Below are positions 24,825-34,540 of a DNA stretch of 64,000 nt, in pieces. The notes under the pieces are model-generated. The model saw only the letters and a list, made by a program, of their open reading frames with translations. It ran no database searches and had not been told where the DNA came from. Both the position numbers and the translations under genes were made by a program. The number at the start of each line of letters is the position of its first letter. Position 1 is the stretch's first letter. This stretch comes from Massilia antarctica (lineage in GTDB: Bacteria > Pseudomonadota > Gammaproteobacteria > Burkholderiales > Burkholderiaceae_D), in the NCBI RefSeq assembly GCF_015689335.1, contig NZ_CP065053.1, forward strand, positions 5,704,001-5,768,000. The letters are read 5' to 3'.

Positions 24825-27284
24825 TTAGCTGTTCAGATCGATCTTGTTGCTGCCGATGACGTTGACGTGAACACCCTGGATGGTGATGGTGCCGTCGGCC
24901 TTGAGCACGATCTTGCTGCTGCCTACTTCCAGGGTGATATCGGTGTTGGCCTTGAGGTGAATGTGCTCGGTTTCCGCGGTCAGCTCGACATTGGTCTTGC
25001 CCTTCACATGCACATGCTCGGTCTGCGCCGTGACCTCGATATTGGTCTTGGCCGTATCGTGGATGTGCGCAGTTTCCGCCGTGGTCTCGATATGCTGCTT
25101 GACCTTGGTGACGTGGAAGCCCTTGCTCACCGTATTGGTCTGGTGCGGCCCATGAACAATGTTGTCCTGGTTGTTCTGGACCGTGGTGACCATATCCTTT
25201 TGCGAATGGATATTGATCAGCTCCTTGCCCTTCTGGTCGTGGATCACCATCTCGCAGAAACCGCCGCCGCCTGGCGTGGAACGGCTCTTGAAACCCATCA
25301 TGTGGGCGCCGGCCGGCAAGTCGTACGGCACCGGCTGGTCGTCGTTGTAGACGCGCCCGGTGCAGATCGGACGGTCCGGATCACCTTCGAGGTAATCGAT
25401 GATCACTTCCTGGCCGATGCGCGGCACCGAGATCGTGCCCCAATTCTTGCCGGCCCACGGTTGCGAAACGCGGATCCAGCACGAGCTGAGCTCGTCGCGG
25501 CGGCCGTAGCGGTCCCAGTGGAACTGCACCTTGATGCGGCCGAACTTGTCGGTGTGGATCTCGGTCCCTTTCGGGCCGACCACGGTGGCCGTCTGCGGCC
25601 CCGGCATGTTCGGGCGATGGTGCGCCTGGCGCGGACGATACGGAATCTTGCGGCGGATCGCGCTGAAGCTGTTGCGGTACACATCGCTGGCGCCGCGCTC
25701 GAAATAATTGTTGCGCGCGCTGTACTGCACCGACAGCACCATGAAGTCGTTGTCGTCGCCGCCCTCTTCAAACCAGTGGTGATCCATCAGCTTGAAGGTG
25801 TGGCCGGCGGCAAAGCCGCGGCAGTCCGAGGTGCCGGTGAAAATCTTGGCCTGCCATTCCAGCACTTCCAGGCGCTGCTTGGCTTCCTGCTTGCCGTCGC
25901 CCTTGTTCTTGTAGAAGAACGCCGGGTTGCCGTCATACACTTCCATCTTCGGTACGTCGCCCTGCTCGGCCACGGTGGGCTGTTCGACCAGCTGCATCGT
26001 GTTCGGTTCCTTGAAGTTGAAGGTGTTCAAGGCCATCTTGGTCGACTGCACCATGCGCTCGGCCGTAAACGCCGTCACGGCATCCTCGGCGTGCACCCGG
26101 TTGCCGGCATTGAACTTGACGACCGCGTGCCCTTTCTGCGGTGGGCAAAAGCCCGAGTTGCAGGAATCGTCACTGATGACCATGACGTGGCCGCCCGCGC
26201 TGTGCTCGAAATAATAGAACAGGCCGTACTTTTCCATCAGGCGGCAAGTGAAATGCTCGTCCGTTTCATCGTACTGGACGATGTAGTTTTCCGGAGGATA
26301 GCTCTTGCTGGTGCGGAATTCGTAGGTGGCCAGGCCGCCGTGGTCGCCCTTGTAGATCTTGTCGAGCACGCCCAGCACGTTCAAATCCTGGAAAATGCGC
26401 GAGTTGACGCGGCGCTTCAGGAAGGTCAGCCAGGGCACGATTTCGGCATGATAAAAGGCAAAGCCGCCGTCCGAATGGCTGAAGCCGAAGGAATTGACGT
26501 AACCGTTGATGTAGCTCTCGCTGCCATCGCCCATTTGCACGCCGACGCTGACGTTCTTGCCCATCAGGCTCTTGAGCTCGATGGAACCATCCTTCGATAT
26601 CAGGCTCAGGTGAAAGACGTACTGTTCGGACACGGTCGTGGTGCCGCTCATCGACTCGATCAGCAAGCCTTTGATCGGCGAGTAAAAGCGCAGCAGGCGG
26701 GTGCCGTCGACGAAGTCGGCGCTGCCGCCGCCCCCGCCGCCGCCAGAAGCAGTTGCCGGGTCGGCCAGCGCAGCCGGATCGATCGCGGCCGGCGTGAAGC
26801 TCGGCTCGGCGACGGCGAAATCGTTGATGGCCTGCCCGGCCAGCGGATGCTCGGCGATCGACAGTTTCATTTGCTGCGCCAGCTCGTCGCCAGGTCCAGC
26901 CGCGTCGGACACGAAGGGCATGTGCGGAATCTTGCCCGCCAACGCGCCGGGCGCACCGCCAGGCGCGTTCATCAGCGCCTGCGCCTGGCCGGCAAACTGC
27001 ATGGCTTTGGCGACGTCGGGGTTGGCCTGGGCAGCGAGACTTGCTCCCGCGTTGACCAGGGCACCGGCGCCGGCCCCCGCTTGCAGGGCCGAGGCGGCCT
27101 GCATCGCGACGCCAGCGACGGCGAGTTTCTTGCCATCGACCCCGGCCAGGCCGGCGGCGCTGAGCGCCAGGCCGGCGGCCGAGGGCGCCGCCGCCGGAGG
27201 CGTGGTCGGGACGGTGGTCGTTGGTTTGAGGCCATCAAGCCCGTCAGGTTTGCCGGTCTTGCTATCGAAAGGTTGAAACGACAT
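24825..27284 (-). CDS. vgrG: Type VI secretion spike protein VgrG
   Basis: 819 residues. An Ala-rich N-terminal extension of about 190 residues precedes the gp27-like part (TRLLRFYSPIKGLLIESMSG...). Next come the gp5 OB-fold (GQEVIIDYLEGDPDRPICTGRVYNDD region) and a C-terminal beta-helix of degenerate repeats (NIEVTAQTEHVHVKGKTNVEL...). VgrG trimers form the T6SS spike that carries PAAR effectors. The start is ATG 27284 after GGGAG; a longer frame upstream lacks support. Followed by the Eag chaperone and effector on the same strand. No structural T6SS genes are in the window, so this is a satellite vgrG island. The long Ala-rich extension is unusual. Confidence 0.93.
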   Translation of the reverse strand: MSFQPFDSKTGKPDGLDGLKPTTTVPTTPPAAAPSAAGLALSAAGLAGVDGKKLAVAGVAMQAASALQAGAGAGALVNAGASLAAQANPDVAKAMQFAGQAQALMNAPGGAPGALAGKIPHMPFVSDAAGPGDELAQQMKLSIAEHPLAGQAINDFAVAEPSFTPAAIDPAALADPATASGGGGGGGSADFVDGTRLLRFYSPIKGLLIESMSGTTTVSEQYVFHLSLISKDGSIELKSLMGKNVSVGVQMGDGSESYINGYVNSFGFSHSDGGFAFYHAEIVPWLTFLKRRVNSRIFQDLNVLGVLDKIYKGDHGGLATYEFRTSKSYPPENYIVQYDETDEHFTCRLMEKYGLFYYFEHSAGGHVMVISDDSCNSGFCPPQKGHAVVKFNAGNRVHAEDAVTAFTAERMVQSTKMALNTFNFKEPNTMQLVEQPTVAEQGDVPKMEVYDGNPAFFYKNKGDGKQEAKQRLEVLEWQAKIFTGTSDCRGFAAGHTFKLMDHHWFEEGGDDNDFMVLSVQYSARNNYFERGASDVYRNSFSAIRRKIPYRPRQAHHRPNMPGPQTATVVGPKGTEIHTDKFGRIKVQFHWDRYGRRDELSSCWIRVSQPWAGKNWGTISVPRIGQEVIIDYLEGDPDRPICTGRVYNDDQPVPYDLPAGAHMMGFKSRSTPGGGGFCEMVIHDQKGKELINIHSQKDMVTTVQNNQDNIVHGPHQTNTVSKGFHVTKVKQHIETTAETAHIHDTAKTNIEVTAQTEHVHVKGKTNVELTAETEHIHLKANTDITLEVGSSKIVLKADGTITIQGVHVNVIGSNKIDLNS

Positions 27285-27525
27285 CGCTGGTACTCCCGCA
27301 ATTACAAAAAGTGAATCGATCCCCTGGCGCGGCCAGGCAGGGGCGCTGCGGCGCCTGCCTGGCCGCCCTCTCGCCTGCCTTTTTGGCGGACCTGCCGCGC
27401 CAGCAAGCACAAGAAAATGAGGGTTGTCGTATAAGAATATGTGTATACTATCACAGAAAAATTGACGTTTAGATATTAGACATTCTGATTGTCCATCGAC
27501 CACCACGCGCCAAATCTCTTCCTGG

Positions 27526-30042
27526 ATGACAACCATTCCTGATCTAAACAGTTGGACAAATTTCAATCATGCCCAGCGCGGGAAGCGGCACAGCGCCGCA
27601 CTGGCGGGTGGCAAGGGCAGCTGTCCGCTGGACCTGGTGAGAGGCAACCCGGTCAACCCGATTTCGGGCTGCAAGATTCTCGCTGGCGACAGCGAACTCG
27701 ACTTTGCCCTGCCGGCCGCCCTGCCCCTTGCCTGGCAGCGCATCTACAGCTCGGGGCAGCGCCTGGCCGGCCTGCTCGGCCAGGGCTGGAGCACGCCGCT
27801 CTCGAGCGCGCTGCACATCAGCGATGGCCAGCTCATCATCCTCGACCCGTTCCAGCGCGACATCACCTTCGCACTGCCGCGCGTGGGCGACGCCCTGTAT
27901 TCGCTGTCGGAAAAAATCACCCTGGAGCGCACCGGCGAGCGCAACTTCGAGCTGATCGACGAGGATGGGCTGCGCAGGCAGTTCGCGATGTTGCCGCGCG
28001 CTTACGACACCGCCGTGTTGGTGGGCATGGTCGACGCCAACGACAACCAGATCAGGATCGCATGGAACGCGCGCCGGCTGCCGGAATCGGTGCAGGACAG
28101 CGCCGGCCGCGTGTTCGTCCTCGACTACATTGACCATCGCGGACAGGTCCGCCTCGGCAGCGTCAAGGTGCAGCGCGACGCCGTCGATTACGAAGAACCG
28201 ACCAGCGACTTGCTGGTACGGTATGCCTACGATGACGCGGGCAACCTGTTCCAGGTGATCGACCGCGCGGGCCAGGTCGTGCGCCAGTTCGCCTACACCA
28301 ACCACATCATGGTCGAGCATGCGCAGCCTGGCGCTCTGGTGTCGCGCTACGAATACGACGACTATGAATGGACCGGCAAGGTCACGCGTAACTGGGCCAA
28401 CAATGGCATGTCGTGGAACTTCCGTTACCTGAACGGCGAAACCCTGGTCTACGACAACCTGGGCCGCCAGGAACTATTTCGTTTCGACAAAAAACGCCGC
28501 TTCACCGGCATGGTCGACCCGCTCGGCCGCGAAACCATGTATCAGCTCGACAATCATGGCAATGTGCTCGCCGTCGTCACGCCGGACGGACGCAGCACCA
28601 GCTATCGCTACGACCGCCGCAGCCGCTTGATGCGGATGGAACGCGGCGGCAAGGGCACCGGCATCGTCTACGATACCAAGGTCGACAAGCCGGCGCTGTT
28701 CACCGACGCGCTCGGCGCCACCACGGCGCTGCGCTACGATGAGCGCGGCAACCTGCTCAGCGTGACCGATGCGCTCGGCCAGCGCACTGTCTATGAGTAC
28801 GACGCGCGTGGCTTGCCTGTCAAGGTGACGGACCCAGCCGGCGGAATCAAGACCCTGGCCTACAACCGCGCCGCCCAGCCGGTCAGCTATACCGATTGTG
28901 CGGGAAATACCAGCAGCTTCAGCTACGACGTCGACGGCCGGCTGCTCAGCGCGACCGACTCCCACGGCCACGCGACCGCCTACACCTACGATCCTGCCGG
29001 CCGCCTGAGCACCATGGTGCATCCGGACAGCAGCACCGAGCAGGTCGAATACGACCCGCTGGGGCGCCTGCTGGCGCGGGTCGATGCAGCCGGCCGGCGC
29101 ACCAGTTACCAGCTCGACGTGGACGGCAAACCCATCAAGCGCACCGATTCGCGCGGCGCCGTGCTCGAGTACCGTTACGATCCGCTACGGCGCCTGGCCG
29201 AGCTGATCAGGGAAAATGGCGAGGCGCACCGTTTCGCCTACGATCCGCTCGACCGCCTGAGCGAGGAAACCGGCTTCGACGGGCGCCTGACCCGCTATCG
29301 CTACGACAACAGCGGGCTGCTTGTTGCGAAGGAAGAACACGGCGGCGCCCAAGGCAAGGAAGCCATCCGCGTCGACACCAGCTATACGCGCGACAGCGCC
29401 GGCCGCGTGGTCGACAAGATCGTGTCGCGCATGAACGGTGAAGCCGGCACCGAACAGCTGCGCCTGCGCTTTGCGTACGACGACCTGGGCCGCATGACGC
29501 AAGCGAGCGACGACACCGCCATCGTATCGCTGGAATACGACGCGCTGGGCCGGCTGGTGACCGAGCGCACCGAACGCGGCGCGGAAACGACGCTCGTGCG
29601 GCATGTGTACGATCCGCTGGGCGAGCCGATCCGGACGGTGCTGGCGAATGGCAGCGTGCCCGGCGCGCCCTCCGCCGCCTGGGCCCAGCTGCACCAGAGC
29701 AACGCCGGCCCGGCAATCGCCACCGCCATCGCGCCCGGCAAGGTGCGGCGCCACACCCGCTCAGGGCCGATGCCCTTGCGCGCGGTCGCGCAGGCTGGCG
29801 CGGGCGAAGGCGCCGCGCCGCTGATCGCGCAAGCGTGCGACGAGGCCGGCAGCGGCACGCCGCTGGCGCCCGCCGACCCGCGCCACGGGCGCACGGCCTG
29901 GCGCGACGAGGTGATCGGGCCCATCCTGGCGGCATTGCAGCCGTGGCCGGACGCAGGCCTGGCGTTCGATCCCGCGCATGATGGCATCGATGATGGCGTG
30001 GATGGGGAGCAAGGCTGGGATGGTCGGGGACCAGGGTTCTGA
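27526..30042 (+). CDS. RHS-repeat protein, apparently truncated
   Basis: 838 residues. The N-terminus has the DUF6531-like motif GNPVNPISGCKILAGDSELDF and LPLAWQRIYSS, followed by about twenty YD/RHS repeats (YDxxGRLxxxxD pattern) to roughly residue 705. It then changes to a low-complexity Ala/Pro/Arg-rich tail ending in DGIDDGVDGEQGWDGRGPGF. The usual RHS core ending and a C-terminal toxin are absent, and length is well below the approximately 1400 residues of complete effectors. Divergent from vgrG across 241 bp and 122 bp upstream of a SUFU-domain immunity-like gene. It is probably a delivery cage that has lost its toxin tip by recombination. Confidence 0.85.
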   Translation: MTTIPDLNSWTNFNHAQRGKRHSAALAGGKGSCPLDLVRGNPVNPISGCKILAGDSELDFALPAALPLAWQRIYSSGQRLAGLLGQGWSTPLSSALHISDGQLIILDPFQRDITFALPRVGDALYSLSEKITLERTGERNFELIDEDGLRRQFAMLPRAYDTAVLVGMVDANDNQIRIAWNARRLPESVQDSAGRVFVLDYIDHRGQVRLGSVKVQRDAVDYEEPTSDLLVRYAYDDAGNLFQVIDRAGQVVRQFAYTNHIMVEHAQPGALVSRYEYDDYEWTGKVTRNWANNGMSWNFRYLNGETLVYDNLGRQELFRFDKKRRFTGMVDPLGRETMYQLDNHGNVLAVVTPDGRSTSYRYDRRSRLMRMERGGKGTGIVYDTKVDKPALFTDALGATTALRYDERGNLLSVTDALGQRTVYEYDARGLPVKVTDPAGGIKTLAYNRAAQPVSYTDCAGNTSSFSYDVDGRLLSATDSHGHATAYTYDPAGRLSTMVHPDSSTEQVEYDPLGRLLARVDAAGRRTSYQLDVDGKPIKRTDSRGAVLEYRYDPLRRLAELIRENGEAHRFAYDPLDRLSEETGFDGRLTRYRYDNSGLLVAKEEHGGAQGKEAIRVDTSYTRDSAGRVVDKIVSRMNGEAGTEQLRLRFAYDDLGRMTQASDDTAIVSLEYDALGRLVTERTERGAETTLVRHVYDPLGEPIRTVLANGSVPGAPSAAWAQLHQSNAGPAIATAIAPGKVRRHTRSGPMPLRAVAQAGAGEGAAPLIAQACDEAGSGTPLAPADPRHGRTAWRDEVIGPILAALQPWPDAGLAFDPAHDGIDDGVDGEQGWDGRGPGF

Positions 30043-30164
30043 ATTGAACCGGCACGGCGAGCTGGACGGGCAAAGGCTGGGCCCGCGCGGTTCCCCGGGA
30101 CGGCATCGACGATTTGCCGTGCCCGTTGTATAGTTCAACCATCGATACTTTAACAAAGCGCGCC

Positions 30165-30824
30165 ATGGCCGAGAAATCTGACATCCTGTTCGGCCTTGCC
30201 GAAGCCAATGACGACACCCTGGCCGCCACGCGTCTGCGCGCCATGGCGGACCAACTCGGCGAGCCGGATCACATCGATCTGGACGAGGACCGCGCATTCC
30301 GCGTTCATATTTATGCTTTCGGCCGCAATTTTGTCGAGGAATGCGATGTCGATGCCGAGGATCAGGAGGGCTACGTGCTGGTCACCTCGGGCATGAGCGA
30401 CCGGCTCATGACAGGACCGGACAGTGAAGAGGTGGAGGAGTCCCTGGCAACCGAGTTGGTCTGGTACGTGCCGAATCTCGATCCGGCCTATTTTTCCACC
30501 TTGCGCTGGCTGGCCAAACTGCCCGAGACGGACCGCACCTGGTTCGGCCAGGGCCACACGGTGCCGCTGCCGTCCCCGCCGCTGGAGGCCTGCCCGTTTC
30601 AAACCTTCCTGTTCCTGCCGCCCATCATCCGCACCGACCGCGAACTGTTCGGGCATATCGAACACCGCGGCCATGCGGTGGGCACCTTGTGCGTGCACCT
30701 GATCGCGGACAGCGAGTATGCGCTGGCCAAAAACAGCGAGGACGGCCTCGGCGAGTTTCTCGATCTGCTCGACGACAACGATCACCCGCACGTCTTCAAC
30801 CCGGCGCGCCGCCCCTACGTGTAA
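30165..30824 (+). CDS. SUFU-domain immunity-like protein
   Basis: 219 residues with the suppressor-of-fused fold signature: VHIYAFGRNFVEECDVD, then YVLVTSGMSDRLMTG, LATELVWYVPNLDP and late GHTVPL...FQTFLFLPPI segments. Bacterial SUFU proteins often serve as immunity proteins for polymorphic toxins, and this one follows the Rhs gene on the same strand. ATG 30165 is used; a more upstream GTG has no support. The toxin it would neutralise is not evident in the present Rhs C-terminus. Confidence 0.85.
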   Translation: MAEKSDILFGLAEANDDTLAATRLRAMADQLGEPDHIDLDEDRAFRVHIYAFGRNFVEECDVDAEDQEGYVLVTSGMSDRLMTGPDSEEVEESLATELVWYVPNLDPAYFSTLRWLAKLPETDRTWFGQGHTVPLPSPPLEACPFQTFLFLPPIIRTDRELFGHIEHRGHAVGTLCVHLIADSEYALAKNSEDGLGEFLDLLDDNDHPHVFNPARRPYV

Positions 30825-30866
30825 GCGGCCTGCCAGCACCCGCTAGCCGGGCGCCGCAGTGACGCC

Positions 30867-31613
30867 TTACTGCACCAGCGGACTGTCGGCCCCTTCCATG
30901 CTCAAGCCCTCGATGCGCGCCTGGCCCACCAGAATATGCAGGTACTGGTGCGTCGCGCGCTGGCTCGACTGGCGGTCGAGATAGGCCGCGATTTCGCTCT
31001 TCACGGCCTCGAACGGCAACAGCCGCCCTTCCACCCGGCGCAACACTTGCACGATATGCAAGCCGAAGCGGGTTTCCAGCAAGCGCCCGGCCAGCTCGCC
31101 TTCGCGCAGCCGGAATACCAGTTCCTCGAACTCCGGCACGCACTGTCCGCGCGACAATTGCCCCAGGCTGCCGCCCACCTTGCCGGAACTGCAGTTCGAG
31201 TACTCCCCTGCCAGCTCGTCGAAGCGCTCCGGATGCGCCTGCAACTCTTCCAGCACGGCTTCCCCGGTCGCGCGCAGCAATTCCAGCGGCGCGCCCGGCG
31301 TTACCTGGAACAGGATATGGCGCGCTTCCACCATATCGCCGCTGGTGTAGCGCTGGGCATTGTTGCGATACCAGGTGGTGCACGCGGCCTCATCGGCCTT
31401 GGGCACCTTCACTTGCAGCGCCAGCAGCGCTTCGATGCGGGCATCGTCGTCGCCCCCGGTGATGCCCAGGGCATCGGCCTGCTGCAGCAGCAAGGTCCTC
31501 AGCACCAGTTCGTGCACCGCTTCCTTGAGCGGGTTGTCCGCCCCCTGATGATGGGGAAGTTCTTGCTCGACCGCTACATCGTCGATGTCCACGCCATTGA
31601 CTGAAATACCCAT
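30867..31613 (-). CDS. PpiC-type peptidyl-prolyl isomerase of the nar operon
   Basis: 248 residues with a central parvulin domain (EARHILFQVTPGA, FDELAGEYSNCSSGKVGGSLGQLSRGQCVPEFEE, TRFGLHIVQV). The N-terminal helical region resembles NifM/SurA-like chaperones. GGGAG precedes the ATG. It follows narI by 14 bp and is the last gene of narGHJI-ppiC. Its position suggests help with folding of the reductase. No signal peptide is visible, so it is probably cytoplasmic. Confidence 0.92.
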   Translation of the reverse strand: MGISVNGVDIDDVAVEQELPHHQGADNPLKEAVHELVLRTLLLQQADALGITGGDDDARIEALLALQVKVPKADEAACTTWYRNNAQRYTSGDMVEARHILFQVTPGAPLELLRATGEAVLEELQAHPERFDELAGEYSNCSSGKVGGSLGQLSRGQCVPEFEELVFRLREGELAGRLLETRFGLHIVQVLRRVEGRLLPFEAVKSEIAAYLDRQSSQRATHQYLHILVGQARIEGLSMEGADSPLVQ

Positions 31614-31627
31614 GATGTTTCTCCCGA

Positions 31628-32311
31628 TTAACGGCTACGTACCAGCTGGTAAGCGCGGCCAAGATAGGTCAGCGCGCCGAATCCGCTCCACACGTGCACC
31701 AGGCGGGTGAACGGAAAGATGACGAACAGCGACATGCCCATGAACAGATGCAGCTTGAACAGCAGCGGTGCGTCGGCGATGAAGGTGGCGGCATCGGCGC
31801 GGAAGGTCACGATATGCTGCGCCCAGCTCATCAGAAGCACCATCGTGTGGCCGTCCATGTGGCCGGCCGACACATAGATCGACGACAGTCCCAGCAGCAG
31901 GGTCGCCAGGATCCACAGCAGCACGATCTTGTCCTTGAAGGTGGTGGCATGGCGCAGGCGCTCGTTGCTGAAGCGGCGCACCAGCAGAAGGACGATCCCG
32001 ATCAGGCACAGCGCGCCCATCACGCCGCCGGCGACCATTGCCACCAGTTGCTTGAAGCCGTGGCTCACGCCCAGGGTATCCCACACCCACACGGGCGTGA
32101 GCAGCCCGGCCATGTGGCCGAAGAACAGGCCGATGATGCCGATGTGAAACAGGACGCTGCCATACCGAAGGCTGCCCTGGTGCAGCACCTGGGTCGATTC
32201 CGACTTCCATGTGTACTGCTCGCGGTCGAAACGGATCAAGCTGCCGAGCAGGAAAATCGCCAGCGCGATGTAGGGATAAATCCCGAACAGAAATTGATGC
32301 AGATAGTCCAT
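31628..32311 (-). CDS. narI: Respiratory nitrate reductase gamma subunit
   Basis: A 227-residue, five-helix membrane cytochrome b that takes electrons from quinol and passes them to NarH. The sequence has the family opening (LHQFLFGIYPYIALAIFLLGSLIRFDREQYTWKSESTQ is represented by FLFGIYPYIALAIFLLG), haem-ligand histidines in FHIGIIGLFFGHMAG and LHLFMGMSLFVIFPFTRLVH. AAAGGAAG lies before the ATG. It is 10 bp after narJ. Confidence 0.96.
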   Translation of the reverse strand: MDYLHQFLFGIYPYIALAIFLLGSLIRFDREQYTWKSESTQVLHQGSLRYGSVLFHIGIIGLFFGHMAGLLTPVWVWDTLGVSHGFKQLVAMVAGGVMGALCLIGIVLLLVRRFSNERLRHATTFKDKIVLLWILATLLLGLSSIYVSAGHMDGHTMVLLMSWAQHIVTFRADAATFIADAPLLFKLHLFMGMSLFVIFPFTRLVHVWSGFGALTYLGRAYQLVRSR

Positions 32312-32321
32312 GATGCTTCCT

Positions 32322-32987
32322 TTACACCTTGGCAGCGGCGCGCGCCGTGCGGGGGTAGAAATTGATCGGATGCGTGCCGGGCGCGCCCGGCTTGAGCAGC
32401 GGTTCGACGCCGTCCATGCCCGGCCCGAAGGTTTCCAGCGCCTCGTCCATGTCGCGCACCGGCGGCTCGCTCAGTTCCTCGGCCGCCACCGGGCTCAGAT
32501 GCTCGAGTACGGTGAACACGCCGGCGTAGGGACTGCCGTTGGCGGCCAGCTTGCGCCCGATATGGGCCAGCACGTGCACCGCGTCCGACAGCAGGCGCGC
32601 GGCCTCCTCCGTGGTTTGCTGCGACAGGAATTCGAGGAACAGCGGCACGAAGTCGGGCAAATCGTCGCCCGTCATGTGCAGGCCATGCTTCTTGTACTCT
32701 TCCATCAGGTCGACCATGGCCTGGCCGCGGTCGCGCGACTCCCCATGGATATGCTCGAACAGGTGCAAGGAATGCGAAGGATTGCGGTCGAACGTCATCA
32801 CATAGTTTTGCTGCAGGTCGATCAGGGCGCCGTCGCTCAGGTAAGCGAACAGCGGCAGCAGCGGCGCGTGCAGGGCCGGCGAATGGGCGATCGCATTGGC
32901 CAGGGCCGGCAATTCCGCGATCAGCTCCGGTTCCGGGTACAGCAGCAGGTTTGACAGCACCTGGTAGTGTTGACTGGTTTTCATCAT
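32322..32987 (-). CDS. narJ: Nitrate reductase molybdenum cofactor assembly chaperone
   Basis: 221 residues of the TorD/NarJ chaperone family: LSNLLLYPEPELIAELPAL near the N-terminus and the conserved SLHLFEHIHGESRDRGQAM segment. It binds apo-NarG to assist cofactor insertion and membrane docking. Its ATG overlaps the narH stop by four bases, which indicates translational coupling. Confidence 0.95.
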   Translation of the reverse strand: MMKTSQHYQVLSNLLLYPEPELIAELPALANAIAHSPALHAPLLPLFAYLSDGALIDLQQNYVMTFDRNPSHSLHLFEHIHGESRDRGQAMVDLMEEYKKHGLHMTGDDLPDFVPLFLEFLSQQTTEEAARLLSDAVHVLAHIGRKLAANGSPYAGVFTVLEHLSPVAAEELSEPPVRDMDEALETFGPGMDGVEPLLKPGAPGTHPINFYPRTARAAAKV

Positions 32988-34540
32988 GCCTCCTGAGCGT
33001 CTTTTTTCTTGCGTGACTTGGGCATCGCCATGAAGATGGCCGAACCCTGCTTTTTCTTGCCGAACAGGCTAGTGTCCGTCACGCCGTCCGAACAGCCGTT
33101 GCCGAAGCTGAAGCCGCACGACCCTTTTTCATTGAAGCTGTCTTCCGCCATTTCCTTGTGGCTGCTCGGAATCACGAAACGGTCTTCGTAATTGGCGATC
33201 GCCATGATGTGGTACATGTCTTCGACCATGGCCTTGGTCAAGCCGACCTGTTCCAGCACGGCCAGGTTCTCGACCTTGTCCACGGTCTTGCTGCGCATGT
33301 AGGCGCGCATGGCCAGCATGCGGTCGAGCGCGCGGATCACTGGCGGCTGGTCGCCGGCGGTCAAGAGGTTGGCCAGATACTGCACCGGAATGCGCAGGCT
33401 GTTGGTATCCGGCAAGATGCCATTCATGCCCATCTTTCCGGACTCGGCCGCAGCCTGAATCGGCGACAGCGGCGGGATGTACCACACCATCGGAAGAGTG
33501 CGGTATTCCGGATGCAGCGGGAAGGCGACCTTCCAGTCGACCGCCATCTTGTAGACGGGCGACTTCCTGGCCGACTCCAGCCACGAGTCGGGAATGCCCT
33601 GGCGCCGCGCTTCTTCGATGATGGCCGGATCGTGCGGATCCAGGAACAGGCCCAGCTGCGCCTGGTACAGGTCGCGCTCGTCGGGCACCGAGGCCGCCGC
33701 TTCGATCTTGTCCGCGTCGTACAGCAGCACGCCAAGGTAGCGGATGCGGCCGACGCAGGTTTCCGAACACACGGTCGGCTGGCCCGCTTCGATGCGCGGA
33801 TAGCAGAAGGTGCACTTTTCGGCCTTGCCGGACGACCAGTTGTAGTAAATCTTCTTGTACGGGCAGCCGGAAATGCACATGCGCCAGCCGCGGCATTTAT
33901 CCTGGTCGATCAGGACGATGCCGTCATCTTCACGCTTGTACACCGAGCCGGAGGGGCAGGATGCCACGCAGGTCGGGTTCAGGCAGTGCTCGCACAGGCG
34001 CGGCAGGTACATCATGAAGGTGTTTTCGAAGGTGCCGTACATTTCCTTCTGCATATTGTCGAACAGCTTGTCCTTGCTGCGGGCGGCGAATTCCCCGCCC
34101 AGGTCGTCTTCCCAGTTCGGACCCCATTCGATCTTGTCCATCTTCTTGCCGGTCAACACCGAGATCGGCCGCGCCGTGGGCGGCGTTTCCGACAGCGGCG
34201 CATTCTGCAGGCGCTCGTAGTCGTAGGTGAACGGCTCGTAATACTCGTCGATGGCCGGCAGGTTCGGGTTGGCGAAGATGTTGGCGAGGATTTTCAGCCG
34301 CCCCCCTTGGCGCGGCTCGATCTTGCCGGCAGCATTGCGTTTCCAGCCGCCATTCCATTTATCCTGGTTTTCCCATTCTTTCGGGTAGCCAATGCCAGGT
34401 TTGGTTTCGACGTTGTTGAACCACGCGTATTCGACGCCGTCGCGGCTGGTCCAGACGTTCTTGCAGGTGACCGAACAAGTGTGGCAGCCGATGCACTTGT
34501 CCAGGTTCAACACCATGCCGATTTGGGCTCTGATCTTCAT
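32984..34540 (-). CDS. narH: Respiratory nitrate reductase beta subunit
   Basis: 518 residues carrying four Cys clusters for Fe-S centres: CIGCHTCSVTCKNVW at the N-terminus, CEHCLNPTCVASCPSG, CRGWRMCISGCPYKK (with the Trp typical of the [3Fe-4S] site) and KCTFCYPRIEAGQPTVCSETC. It transfers electrons from NarI haem to NarG. The ATG at 34540 overlaps the narG stop by four bases; a longer frame has no support. Confidence 0.97.
   Translation of the reverse strand: MKIRAQIGMVLNLDKCIGCHTCSVTCKNVWTSRDGVEYAWFNNVETKPGIGYPKEWENQDKWNGGWKRNAAGKIEPRQGGRLKILANIFANPNLPAIDEYYEPFTYDYERLQNAPLSETPPTARPISVLTGKKMDKIEWGPNWEDDLGGEFAARSKDKLFDNMQKEMYGTFENTFMMYLPRLCEHCLNPTCVASCPSGSVYKREDDGIVLIDQDKCRGWRMCISGCPYKKIYYNWSSGKAEKCTFCYPRIEAGQPTVCSETCVGRIRYLGVLLYDADKIEAAASVPDERDLYQAQLGLFLDPHDPAIIEEARRQGIPDSWLESARKSPVYKMAVDWKVAFPLHPEYRTLPMVWYIPPLSPIQAAAESGKMGMNGILPDTNSLRIPVQYLANLLTAGDQPPVIRALDRMLAMRAYMRSKTVDKVENLAVLEQVGLTKAMVEDMYHIMAIANYEDRFVIPSSHKEMAEDSFNEKGSCGFSFGNGCSDGVTDTSLFGKKKQGSAIFMAMPKSRKKKDAQEA

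Noticed and set aside
23805..27314. A 1169-codon plus-strand open frame opposite the chaperone and vgrG
   Set aside because: Antisense artefact of GC-rich coding DNA; VgrG and Eag motifs are on the minus strand.
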